DNA of 64,000 nt, taken from positions 17,353,872 to 17,417,871 of the forward strand of contig OZ234497.1 in NCBI GenBank assembly GCA_965153455.1, written 5' to 3'. Made by a program: the position numbers and the translations under genes. Origin of the DNA: Sphagnum compactum. Lineage: Eukaryota; Bryophyta; Sphagnopsida; Sphagnales. Positions within the stretch are counted from its first letter, which is position 1. The number at the start of each line of letters is the position of its first letter. Under the pieces are notes generated by a model, which ran no database searches, was not told where the DNA came from, and was given only the letters and a program-made list of their open reading frames with translations. Shown here piece after piece: positions 30,906 through 41,813 of this stretch.

Positions 30906-31689
30906 ATGAGCGGAATTAATATATTAAAAAAAAAAATTGGTACTCCCAGGCCCCAAATTTGGTTTCGTGGTCAACATAACATAGTGTTCTATACCGAATT
31001 TTCGGTGGCGAATGGGGTGATGAAGGCCGACTACACACGCAATGTACAATTTGGAAGGCTAGGTTGAAGTTTTGGAATTCACAAAACCCGCACAAACCCA
31101 TCACACTACAAGTGGTCAATATTGCAAAAATAAATAATATTATTATATGGGTGATGTTGGAAAAAAGAATCGGCAAGCAAGGAAAATTGGAAAAACATAA
31201 ATAAATAAACGCGTGAGTTGGAAGTGGTGAATCCAACACTCCCGGAATATATTGACACCAAAATAGTATTATTCGTACATAAAAAGGCCTTTGCTTGCAA
31301 ACAAGGGGAGAGGAGGCAATACAAAATTGCTAACTTTTAGACGATGCTTGGGGAGCGCCAATACCTTTTCCCTTGAGAACATATCTCGTACACTTTTGGT
31401 ACAATTATAGGTACCAAGTCTCATTTCATCCATCAATAATTTTATAAATTGATACAAGGGGATTTTTGGAGTATAGCTTACTCTACAAGTTACAAGTCTT
31501 ATATGTTGACAAATAGGAAGATGCTATTCTAATAAGTTGCTTACTAGCTTCATTCCATGTCAACCATGTTGGTGTAAAAACATGTTCCTTTCTATAAACA
31601 ATCTCTTTGCCGTGTTTTTTCAAAATTTTAATTTTCTCAAAGAACAATTTTTTTCGAATACAAATAAAGAATATTTTAAGAATATCTTT

Positions 31690-31714
31690 GTATATATATA
31701 TATATATATATATA
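31690..31714 (+). repeat. (AT)n microsatellite
   Basis: A pure TA dinucleotide run. Similar runs occur at 47484-47509 and, shorter, near 50529 and 52030. Confidence 0.95.
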
Positions 31715-32044
31715 ACTAAAAGTGTTCTTGCATGTTGGAACTTTCATTACACCTACAAAAAATGTCAATGGGACCCAATAGTAGGCCAAAACTATTGCAC
31801 ATGTTGTTTGATTTTCAGGCATAAAACAGCTGTAAAAAAACACATTAAATTAAATGATTTTTCATTTTCATTTTTATTAACAATATACTTATCCAATTGA
31901 TCAAAAAAATATTAATATTAATATTAATATTAATTTCCATTTATCAAAAAAGGAATATAAATATAATAGAATGTGCATTTTTTGTGCTCTCAAACACCAT
32001 ATATCACAACAACCATGTATAGTATAATATTATGTTTATATATG

Positions 32045-32145
32045 AGCCTTTTTTTTTTTTTTTGGAGAGATTCAAACCTACAAACCTTGTGTTGATGAGG
32101 CCAACAACATGTGAATCACCAAACCACAAGACTAACATGTTGAGA
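32045..32145 (-). mobile_element. tRNA-derived SINE-like head with A-tail
   Basis: Read on the minus strand, the segment has 'tagtcttgtggtttggtga' (A-box-like). About 45 bases later comes 'ggtttgaatctc' (close to the Pol III B box GGTTCGAATCC), and then a run of about 15 A. Spacing and order fit a tRNA-derived SINE or tRNA pseudogene with a poly(A) tail. No full cloverleaf was built, so it is not called as a functional tRNA. Confidence 0.4.
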
Positions 32146-32157
32146 TAAAGTAGTCCA

Positions 32158-32410
32158 ACAAAGGGGCACTTTAGAGGAAGGTCCAACAAAATGTGCTAGC
32201 AATGCTATTGATCAAGAGCTATAAATTGGACCCAAGGCTTTACAACGAGGATTCGAAAAGCAATTCAAGCCAATTGGAGGTGACATTTACATGACATCAT
32301 TAGGAGGAAAGTTCAATTGGTCTAGATGACCACATGACCTAAAATGAGAGCTCGTGGTTTGGGGAACCAAGAGGTTAACTAGGGTTTGAGGTTTGGGGAA
32401 CCAAGAGGTA
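32158..32410 (+). repeat. Dispersed repeat family 2, copy A
   Basis: It shares ordered blocks with 49193-49470: 'ggggcactttaga', 'ggtccaa' or 'gtccaat', 'ttgatcaagagct'/'ttggtcaagatct', 'aaattgg.cccaaggc', 'acatgacatcatt', 'caattggtct' and 'gctcgtggtttgg'/'gctcatggtttgg'. The end contains a 32-bp direct repeat ('gtttggggaaccaagagg', at about 32358 and 32390). No coding region was seen. Confidence 0.7.
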
Positions 32411-33519
32411 AACTAGGGTTTTTTTTACTATTTTTTTTTCACGTGTTTTTAAAGTTGAAATTATTCAAGAATGAAAAACATTTTGTGGATTGAGGATATT
32501 GTTAAAAGCACACACATCACTCCATTTGTTTTTAGCACATTTAGTGTTGACATGGCTAGATTAACTACTTTTGTGACTGCTTTTGAAAAAAAGAGTTTTA
32601 AAATTTTTAGAATATTTTAGACAAAAAAATCGGTTTTTTAAAATTAAATTAAATCATATCATTTTATTAATATTTACGTTAAAATTTTGGCAAAAAATGT
32701 TATTTGCAAAAAAATTCAAATTCATTTACAAGTCTTTTTATTGATTAAAAAAATGTTACAATATTTAATAAGTGCTTTTGTTAATTTTTTACTCATTGAA
32801 TTAAGTTCAAATTAATTCACATGTTCTCATGATATATTAAAAATATAATTACATAAACAAATCTTACAATTTTAATATCAAATTAAATTACGACTTTAAA
32901 ACATAAAAAAACCAAGCAAACATTACACTTACTATAATGATATTAATTATTGTGACTGTATCATTTTATTATCATAAAACAATTCTACCCATTCATTCAT
33001 TGATAGGACAATTCCCTCGTTAGATTGCAAATGTTGACCCCCATGCATCTTCCAACTTACTCGTTATCTTTCCATACGCAAACTCCTCTATATCGAAAAG
33101 GTCAAATTTCCTTTTCCATCTCTTCACGTGACACAAACTTATGTTCCTCATGCAACGAGACATCAACCACTATAACCCAACCCTTTGCAAATAATTCAAC
33201 AACCCTCGTTTCATGGAATCCTTCCTTCCTTAGTGGCTTGCACAATTGAATTCCACCACAAATTTAGATGCTAAGCTATTTGCACGTGTGCTTGGACTTT
33301 TGAACCTCACCTTGGTCACCATTTTAGACCAAGCTCTCTTTTAGTGTATAGGCTCATGTGCACCTCCGACACACAAAGAAGAACCTCGAATTATTTTTAA
33401 TTTTTTAAATTTTTTCTTCTTCCGTGTAGGACTCTTCTACTTGAGTTCCCCCCCCCCCCCCCCTTTCCCCACCTCATCAACTTTTTTTGGGCACCCTTTC
33501 TTTTCCAATTTAGGGGGGA

Positions 33520-33835
33520 GTTTCGGGACAACTAGGAACTAGGTATCAAAATAACAACAAGGTATGAGACTCCGTGTGAAAGTCAGGCTGACTTTACGAA
33601 TATATCTTTCATTATGTTTTGGTACAACATTCCTGAAATTTTGCCCCATGAAGTGAAGTCGGAGGCGTCCCATTTATCGGAGGTATCGCTTCGGTCAAGG
33701 GCATTACCGGAAAAACGGGCCCCATGCTTGGCTCCCGCCTCATGCAAGGCCCTTCTTCTTCTAGTAATGCCCTCGACCTAGGAGGAGCCTCATGTGGGGG
33801 CCCTTCGTCTTAGTAATGCCCTCAACCTTGGGCCT
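33520..33835 (+). repeat. GC-richer patch with inverted and direct repeats
   Basis: It contains the near-palindrome 'aagtcaggctgactt' at 33581-33595. A foldback has arms at 33693-33707 and 33764-33778 (15 nt, one mismatch) and inner complementary blocks GGGCC/GGCCC. A second copy of 'agtaatgccctc' lies at about 33813. Base composition differs from both flanks. It may be a fragment of a transposable element; the class is unknown. Confidence 0.45.
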
Positions 33836-33884
33836 TACCTTCCTTTTAAAAAAACCACAAGTCCATTGTTTCTCAACAACTTTC

Positions 33885-33912
33885 CACACACACACACACA
33901 CACACACACACA
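33885..33912 (+). repeat. (CA)n microsatellite
   Basis: An uninterrupted CA run of 28 bp. Confidence 0.97.
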
Positions 33913-35292
33913 ATGTCCAACCTTCACCAAACTTTAGGCAGGTAGAACCCATCATGGTATCCGTAGGGAGAATTTGATTCATGTGTGTGTATTGCATTCC
34001 ATTCCACGAGATCAATGAAAAGGGTATTATTCAAACCTTATTGATACCCATGTGATGAATGTGAAGGCAACATTCGAAAAGGGTAGATAATAAATAATAT
34101 GACAAAATTGGAACAAATGGGACTAATGTATGTTTTTTAGGGTACCCATCTTCGATAAGTGTTAAGTTGTTTATTGGAGTATCACATTTGATCCAACTTT
34201 TGGAAGTTTTACCTTATTAGAACTAGTTATGAAAAACAATCATTTCTTGTTGTTATTAGGGCTTTTGTAGTGCATTGTTAAGATGTGCACTTTTAGCTTA
34301 GCAATTGGAGTGAAGGAGTTTCACAATATTTTTAACTACAAGACTTCATCATCAAAGAATTATGTACATGACATGTTAATGGTAACCTTTGCACATGTTC
34401 TAATAGAAACTAACTTCGATGGGTGTGTGTAGGGAGCATCGAGATACTATAATGCTTGAATTAGTATATCGATTGAGAGAGTGGATATAAGGAATGGTTT
34501 TAACTCATTGTTAAACTCAAAGAGACAAATGAATAGGTGAAATGTTTTGGCATTTGGGGGAGCGAGTTTTGAAACACATTGACAAACTCATAAACCCCGT
34601 CTTTGAATGGAAGATTTCAAAATGTGAAACCACAAGATAAGTTTTACGAATTGGTTGTTTGGTTATTAAAATATTATTAAACGTTGTTATCACAACGAGG
34701 TGATGTTTGCTAACAAGGCCTTTTGTTATGAGTGTTTACTCACCAATGGGTGTTTGGGTCAACATTTCCTTCATTGGTGAATTTCAACCACGTGACGACA
34801 AAAAGAATGAAAACAAAAAAAAATCTAGTGTGACTCATACAAAAGATTTTTATGAAAAAAAAATGGCGCAAAAGAGGGCGGATTCCTTGGATTTTCTTTG
34901 TTGGGAAATCGTCACATTTGACAATGAGTTCAAGAGGAGCACGTTACTTAAAATGTAGCAAGATTCTTTAACATTTTCTACTTTCTCCTTTTCTTGACTT
35001 GTAGCCAAATTGAGCTAATTCCTCTTTGTGGATTGATGTCCATTCTCCGGCTACATTAAAACAATTGAAAAGAAAACAAAAGAATCAAGTATGGTACATC
35101 ATAATAGCCCCTTTCTCACAAAATAACAATTGAAAATTCAAGAAGATAAACCTTAGATAATAAACCCCTCAAAAAAAACACACAACCCAAAGTTTGAAGC
35201 TCCAATCCCTCTTCTTCCCCTTCACACCATCCCCCGCCCCCCACGAAAGGGTCCCAAAAGGCTCGCACAAGGACCCTCCTCCCCTAAAAAAA

Positions 35293-35313
35293 TCCTAAAC
35301 CCTAAACCCTAAA
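35293..35313 (-). repeat. Short CCCTAAA telomeric-type repeat
   Basis: Three consecutive CCTAAAC units equal TTTAGGG on the minus strand. Such teloboxes are common in plant promoters of growth genes and also as interstitial telomere remnants. This one lies 0.9 kb upstream of the ARM-repeat gene. Others lie at 47466-47480, 47850-47866 and 54250-54270. Confidence 0.85.
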
Positions 35314-35843
35314 CAAAAGAAACAAAACACACACGAAATTGTCGAACAAATGGGGGCAACTTTCCTCTTCCATGAAAAGTCCTAGAGAGAGAGAGAGACC
35401 CATAAGAGTCCTTGATGAGGGACCCATAAGAGTCCTTGAGAGGGACCCATAAGAGTCCTTTGTCCTTTGCACAATTTTTTTTTGTTGGTCTCACAAATTC
35501 TTGTGTTGTTGGATTTTGGATTGTCAGAGAAGAAGTTCAGAGAAGAAGTTCTTCACCAGTTGTTGTTTCTAGGTAGCTAACTTTTTCCACTTGCTTGGTT
35601 GGTTGGTAGGCAGTTGTTGTTGCATCATCCTCAACAGTATTCCCACGTTCCAACACAACCCATCAAAACAAATGTGTCCAAAAACTTTGTGTTATAAGTA
35701 GTAAGTAAGGTACCAAAAGGTATTCTATTTTGTGAGGAAATTGAATAAAGTTGAGTTGTTTTTGGTTTGAAGAAGTGTTGTTTTTGTTTTGTGTGTTTGT
35801 TTGTTTGTTTGTCTCTCTCTCTCAATTCTCAGTTTCTTCAGAG

Positions 35844-35891
35844 ATGTTCAATTTTGCACATCTGAAGAAATTGTTGTTGCTGCACAGCTGA
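35844..35891 (+). other. Possible upstream ORF in the ARM-gene leader
   Basis: An ATG at 35844 followed by 14 further codons and a stop at 35889-35891 would form a 15-residue upstream ORF if the transcript starts before it. It runs into the first units of the leader minisatellite. The real transcription start is unknown. Confidence 0.35.
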
Positions 35892-36160
35892 AGAAATTGT
35901 TGTGCTGCACAACATCAGAAGAAATTGTTGTTGCTGCACAACATCTGAAGAAATTGTTGTGTAGCTGCACATCTGATCTGAAGAACTTGTTGTGTAGCTG
36001 CACATCTGATCTGAAGAACTTGTTGTGTAGCTGCACATCTGATCTGAAGAAATTGTTGTGTAGCTGCACATCTGAAGGGAATTGTTGCTGCACAACATCT
36101 GAAGAAAATGTTGTTGCTGTACAACATCTGAATATGAAATTGTCGCTGCACAACATGTGA
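35862..36160 (+). repeat. CTGAAGAAATTGTTG minisatellite in the ARM-gene leader
   Basis: About ten tandem units of 26-33 bp each begin with CTGAAGAA or a variant, contain TTGTTG and end in GCTGCACA plus a short tail. The three units starting near 35947-36013 are almost identical. The array ends about 80 bp before the start codon at 36239, so it is probably transcribed in the 5' untranslated region. Length variation of the unit tail (CAT versus CATCTGAT) shows ongoing slippage. Confidence 0.9.
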
Positions 36161-36238
36161 AGATACAAAATCTTTACCATTTTGAAGTCAAGGAATTGAA
36201 GAGTTAGGAGTTTGAATCCTTCACAGTTGACAGCCATC

Positions 36239-39200
36239 ATGCCGAAAACAGTGCATTTCACCACCAGCCAGCCTCGCCAAGAAGCAGCTGCAGCAGCAGC
36301 AGCGACAGGAGGAGAACCCATCAGTGGCTGGTCTCCTGCATCCTCCGCAAGCCCCCACTCTCCTATGCCAGGAGCAGTAGCAGCAGCAGCAGGAGGAGAC
36401 CCAGGAAGTCCGTTGCAGCATATGAAGGTGGACATTCCACCCTTAGATTCACCAACAGTCTTCAACAGAAAATTCAGCGACGCTTCTGCTGCCACTACTT
36501 TCGTCTACACTCCTTCAAACCTGGACCTCGAGTCTCCCACAGCAGAGAGTGCACGACTTGCGGAGGAGGAGGAGGAGCAGCAGCAGCAGCAGCAGCATGA
36601 AAACAGTGATGGCATCAGCAACAACAACAACAACAACGATGATGAAGTCCCAGAAGCTCCAGAGAAATTTATCACACTGGTGGTTGTGAGATTAACGCTG
36701 TTGGAGAAAGCAGCCACCCTGATCGGCACTCTCACGTTCGTGTGGGCGACTGTGATCTTGCTGGGCGGATTCAGCGTCTTCCTTGAACCAAAAGATTTCT
36801 GGTTCATCACCATTATCTTGTGTACTGAAGGCACTCGGATCTTCTCCAGGTCGCATGAGCTTGAATGGCAGCATGCTGCTGCGGGATCCTCTTTGTCCAT
36901 CTTCCATCAACCCAAATGGGTGCGACAAGCAAGTGCTGCCGTGGTGCAAGAGGGCGTGGATGTCGCACACAAGAGTAAACGTTTTGTCGCAGATATTGTC
37001 ATGCATCATCAGCACGGCAGATCCCCGCTTCACAACGACGACGACGACGACGATCATCAGCACCAGCACCAGCAACTGCACAGTATCACAGATCATCTTC
37101 ACGACTCCGCCGTGACTGTTGTGAAGAGCAACAGCATCGTTCCAACAACCATCAGCAGCACGACGGGCAAGAAGCCCATCGGCATCTCGAAGCGTGACAA
37201 GCGGATCGCGGAAGCGGCGAGAACACCATCGCTGAACCGGATGTGGAGCAAGTCTGCGGTGCCTTTGGTTCCTTGGCTTGCGACTTTCTCCGCGCAGACC
37301 GTGTCGCTGCTCATGACTTACTCGCAGATTTGTTCCGCGCTTCTCTCCGTGGGCATCTCCTTGTGGCGTCTTTCCACTCTGCAGGAGTTTCAAGCCACTG
37401 CGGCTAATGTGAAGCTCAGCTTGTACACTTTCTATAGCATGTCGTGTCTGGAGGCGTCCATCTTCTTGGCGGAGCGGAGCTACTGGTACTATAAGATCTC
37501 TTGGGGGAAGTTGCTGGAGGACGTGAAAGCCAAAGCAGGTCTGCAAGAAGAAGAAAACGACGAGCAGCATCATCAGCAGGAACATCATTGCGAGTTTCTC
37601 GTAACGTTCTTTTACGAGGTAAGTGTTCCTCAAGAAGAAGAAGAAGAAGAAGAAGAAATGCTGCTGCAACAACCCATTTCTCATCAAGCTTTTTTCTGCC
37701 TGATTTGTGTACCAGTTGTTGATCCCATCACAACCAAAAGATCCGAGTCCAAAACAAACAAGATCCGAGTCCACACCTTGCACAACAAAATGTCGGCAAC
37801 GTGTCTGCAGTTGCAGAGACTTTTCTGTGAACTTGGGGATCCGATTCTGGTGCTGTTGGAATCTTGATATCAAGCACCCAGAAAATGTCTGTGCAGGTCT
37901 GTGTTGGTGGGTCATTTGAGAGCTCATGGTTTAGGAGATGTCTGTGCACATTTTGTGTTGGTGGGTCAATTGGAAGCTTTGGGTTTAGGTTGCTGCAAGG
38001 CAAACCTGGATTGATTTTGGGTTTCATCGTTTGGAATGTGACCAGTTTGAAGATCTATCACAATCCAGATCCTTGAAACTTCATTGCACAAACAGAGAGT
38101 CTCTGCAACTGCTGCAAAGACATTTTTTGCAAACTTGGGGATCTGATTCTAGTTCTGTTGGAATTTGAGGTCAATTGTATCCAGAAATGTCTGCATATTC
38201 TGTGTTGGTGGGTCAGTTGAGAGATTCAAGTTTAGGTTGCTGCAATGCAAACTCTGATTGATTTGAGAATTCTTCAAGAATGTGGTTGTAAGATCCATCA
38301 CAACCCAAATCCTTGAAACTTCGTTGCACAAATAGAATGTCTCTTCGACTGCTGCAAAGACATTGTTTGCAAACTCAGATCCAATTCTGGTGCTGTTCGA
38401 ATTTGAGGTCAAGCACCCAGAAATGTCTGTGCATATTCTGTGTTGGTGGGCCAGTTGAGATATCATAGTTTAGGTTGCTGCAATGCAAACCCTGATTGAT
38501 TTCGGGTTTTGAGAATTCTTCAAGAATGTGGTTGAAGATCCATCACAACCCAAGTCATTGGAACTTTTGTTGCACAAACAGAATGTCTCTGCAACTGCTG
38601 CAAAGACATTTTGTGAATTTGGGATCGAATTCTGGTGATGTTGGATTTGAGATCAAGCACCAAGAAACATTTGCATATGGGTTGAATTTTGTGGGTTGGT
38701 GGGTGGGTGGGGTGTGTGCCAACAGGTTTACTCCAAGTGTTTGAGGGGCAGTGTGTTCGATGGACTGGATATGGACTTGGTGGGATATAGTTTGGGACTA
38801 ATACAATCAGATGATGCAAAGCAAGTTCTCAGTGGCATTCGGGTGCTCAAAGCGTTGGCTTATCATGAAAATCGCACAACAAGAAATGACACCTTCCGCC
38901 GCATTGGCATAACTTTAGGTTGGGTCTCATCTTACACTCAAGTTTTGTGATGATCAAAATTGTGTTTGTTGTCCATGAAATTTTGTTAGGTAAAATACGG
39001 CTTTTCAGTCCCTCTATCTAGGCATGCAATAATAGGACACTACGTGCTTGCATGACAATGCACCCATTAGGGATGCATTTGCACACTACTAAGAGTATTA
39101 CTTCAATCTTAGTGATAATATCACTGCATTCATAATCATATCCTCACATGTTGTGTTTTTGGGCCACAAGATTAAAAACCAATTTGTTCAAACAATTTAT

Positions 39201-41299
39201 TATAAAGTCATTCAACAAGAAATGCTTGGGATGGGTTAATAATGGTGATTTCAAAGTTGTGATAATAATAAACCCTTGGGGTGGGGGTATCCTCAGGTGC
39301 CATTGACCGTTTGGTGGAGATGCTTGCATGGTGTAATCCACATGAAAAGGAGATAAGGAGGCATGCAGCAGCGGTGGTGAAAAAATTGGTGGACTCCACT
39401 CACAATTGCTCACGGGTAGCAGCTGTAGTAGGTTCCTTGCAAAACATTGTGTCTCTACTTTGTAATGATTATGAAGGCAAGGCTCCCCCTTGTATGTTAC
39501 CCTCTTCCCCACTCACAACCTTTCTATGCTCATTTTGGTCATACTTGATTGATTGTATTCTCTATTGGGTGGTGATTGCATTCTCTATTGGGTGGTGATT
39601 GCATTCTCTATTGGGTAGTGAGGATCATTGTGGTCTTTGACATCTAACAAACAAGGAATTTGAAACTTTTAAAAGTTCCCACTTGAATAGTGTTATAGAA
39701 TAACAATGCCAATGACACTCTCATCATGTTGGCACTCCCTTTTTTTGGGGGGGATTAAATTTGATCCATTTTTTATCATCTTGGTTGTGGTTTCAGATTC
39801 TATAACTCCTCCAGCTGAAGTAGTGGAATTGCAAACATATGGGTTGGGAATATTGATCAGTTTAGCTACCGACCATGCACTTTGTCTGAAGATTGGTGAA
39901 ACTCGTGGCCTTCTTCCCATCCTTGTTGACAACATTGAAGTTCAAAATCGTATCAAGCGAATCCCAGCTGATTTGAAAGACCCATATCGCAAAACTATCA
40001 GAAAAAGCCTTCAACTTCTCAAGATGTTGACGGGTACAACAGGCGATTCAGGCAAAGTCTTGCGGCCAGCAATTGCCAGTGTTGTCTCCATCATCCCGCA
40101 TGTGCGAGATATACTGGAGTACAAAGAAAGGTTTGGGGATTTTCAACGATTTGCTGTGGAAATATTGACCAACTTGGCATTGGATGAATCAGCTCGTGAA
40201 ACTATTGGTAGCACGGGAGGGGTTATCAAAACTCTCATGGCTCTACTTGCTGGACGAAAAGTGTCATTTCGGTTGAGTCTTGGAAGTATTGGAGTTGACC
40301 AAGTAACAACCATGACACCGAATTCTTCAAAGGTTTGATGTTCTATCACAATGGGATCTTTTCCACTAATGAAATTGGGTCACTAAGCATTAGAAATGTA
40401 GATGTTATGTGATGATGCATAATATTAAAACAAATGGAATTCTCTGGTATAAGAAACAATTCAAAAAATTGACATATGTAGTAGTTACGATATCCAATAT
40501 CCATGTTCCTTTCTTTAATTATTTGGCATCAATTTGGTTCACATATAAATGTGCATGTGCTACATTATCCTAATTTTTATTCCATTTGTTTGTGCAGGCT
40601 GCAGAAGATGAAGAAATAGCGGTGGCAGTCAAGGCTGGTGAAGCATTGACCCGATTGGCATTAAAAAACAGCAAAAACTGTGAGCGGATTGCAAAGTTAA
40701 AGTTCACACAAGGCAACAAGGATTCTTTGCACATTCTTATCGAGCTCTTACAAAGTGAAGAACTTGCAAACTCAGCTGCAAAAATATTGCGGAGTATTTT
40801 TTCATACACCAACAAAGAGAATCAAAGACGAATATGCATGGCAAGTGAGTTTCTCATGGCCAAAGTGGTCGAGACAAGTGATGAAGTGCAAGAAGCTGCA
40901 CTTGGGTTGGTTGCCAAGTCCATATACATCCTTCCTGATGATGAATTTGAGCAAATTTGGGCAAGCAAAATTTCCCGAATAGATGTGGTGAAAAATTTGA
41001 TGGGCATCCTAAAGCATATACCTACTACCACAAGATCACCTTGTAGACGGAGATATGCAATCGAATTGGTTATTGGTTTGCTGAAAAGGGCCAAAGAATT
41101 CCAATCACTATTCATCAATGTAGGTTTAGTTCAGGAGTTGAACAGAACTCTACTAACCATTTCCGATGTGGAGAATTTCTTGTTATTCTCAGGTGGTGCA
41201 GGATTACTTCGACATTCAGAAGAGATGCAAGACCTCATAGAAAAAGCTTTGCACATATTGCAGCCTCCTTGTGACCCTCGAGATGAATCCCCTTGTTGA
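36239..41299 (+). CDS. Membrane-associated ARM-repeat protein, plant family
   Basis: Five exons (36239-37618, 38726-38918, 39297-39491, 39797-40332, 40598-41299) join in phase for 1,001 residues. The N-terminal 150 residues are low complexity (Ala, Gln, Asn runs). A conserved hydrophobic region follows: FITLVVVRLTLLEKAATLIG, TFVWATVILLGGF, then FWFITIILCTEGTRIFSRSH followed by ELEWQ. A second hydrophobic region lies before a helix-rich ARM-repeat C-terminal half, with RLVEMLAW, EIRRHAAAVVKKL, KSLQLLKMLTGTTGDSGK and GLLRHSEEMQ. From memory it matches an uncharacterised Arabidopsis ARM-repeat family (At4g14280/At5g18980 type). Its molecular role is not established; membrane anchoring plus ARM repeats suggests a scaffold (inference). 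Poly-Ala, Gln and Asp/His runs come from triplet slippage. Confidence 0.9.
37797..38715 (+). repeat. About 240-bp tandem repeat filling ARM-gene intron 1
   Basis: The words 'gtgttggtgggtca/cca' (37901, 37955, 38202, 38440) and 'ctgctgcaaagacatt' (38108, 38345, 38590) recur in the same order about every 240 bp. So do 'gattctggtgctgttgg'-like and 'aggttgctgcaa' blocks, giving nearly four units. The array covers most of the 1,107-bp intron 37619-38725 and ends just before the acceptor. The copies have diverged by substitutions. Confidence 0.9.
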
Positions 41300-41813
41300 T
41301 TATTTGTTGTAATCTTTCTCTTGATGTTACCATGTTCCAATTCTTTTGAAAAAATCAGTTTTTCATAATGATGGATAAGACCAAATGATTTTATGGCCTC
41401 TTTAGTCTAAGGAACATTCCACCCCAACTCTGCATTGGAACTAGGTGCTGATTTGCATGATCTTATATGGAGTGAGTAAAACATAACAAACTTTCACTAA
41501 TGGGAACACATGTCAAGTAAAGATGGGATATATTACTTTAAAACCTTGCCTCCCAAAAATTCAATTGGTTTCAAGTCTCAGATTACACAACCTGTAGATT
41601 TGATATCTGCATCCACCAGCATCTTCAGATCAGCTCGGCATTGGCAGCTGTTCAGAGTGAACCTTTTTCTTCACCCTTTTGGTGTCCTCAAAGGCAGTTA
41701 GTTGAACAATTGTGATGCTTTTCATGGTCAGAAACAACCTCTGAAGAATTTTGGGAATTGGGTTCAAGAGTATGAAATAGAATGGGAATTAGCCAACCTC
41801 TGCACACACAACA
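41300..41813. other. Convergent 3' intergenic region, ARM and ankyrin genes
   Basis: The two genes end tail-to-tail 514 bp apart, so their 3' untranslated regions may overlap. No other feature was seen. Confidence 0.6.

Larger units (their letters stand above)
24760..35843. other. Repeat-rich intergenic region
   Basis: No supported gene lies in about 11 kb. 24760-25860 probably includes the IRE1 3' untranslated region. The tract holds telomere-like DNA (25926-26250), a GC-rich minisatellite (29400-29757), a hairpin-bearing GC-rich insert (30543-30905), (AT)n (31690-31714), ATT-type repeats (31908-31933), a SINE-like element and family 2 copy (32045-32410), a homopolymer C run (33448-33463), a GC-richer patch (33520-33835) and CCCTAAA telobox repeats (35293-35313). 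The remaining AT-rich DNA, for example 26250-29250, shows nothing recognisable. Confidence 0.6.

Noticed and set aside
35789-36160. 123-codon frame with repeated LLCSCTSDLK-like units
   Set aside because: It lacks an ATG at its start and simply translates the leader minisatellite; the repeat units vary in length, which breaks the frame.
36692-37927. 411-codon antisense frame opposite ARM exon 1
   Set aside because: The sense strand encodes a clear conserved protein with correct splice junctions; the antisense frame has no motifs.
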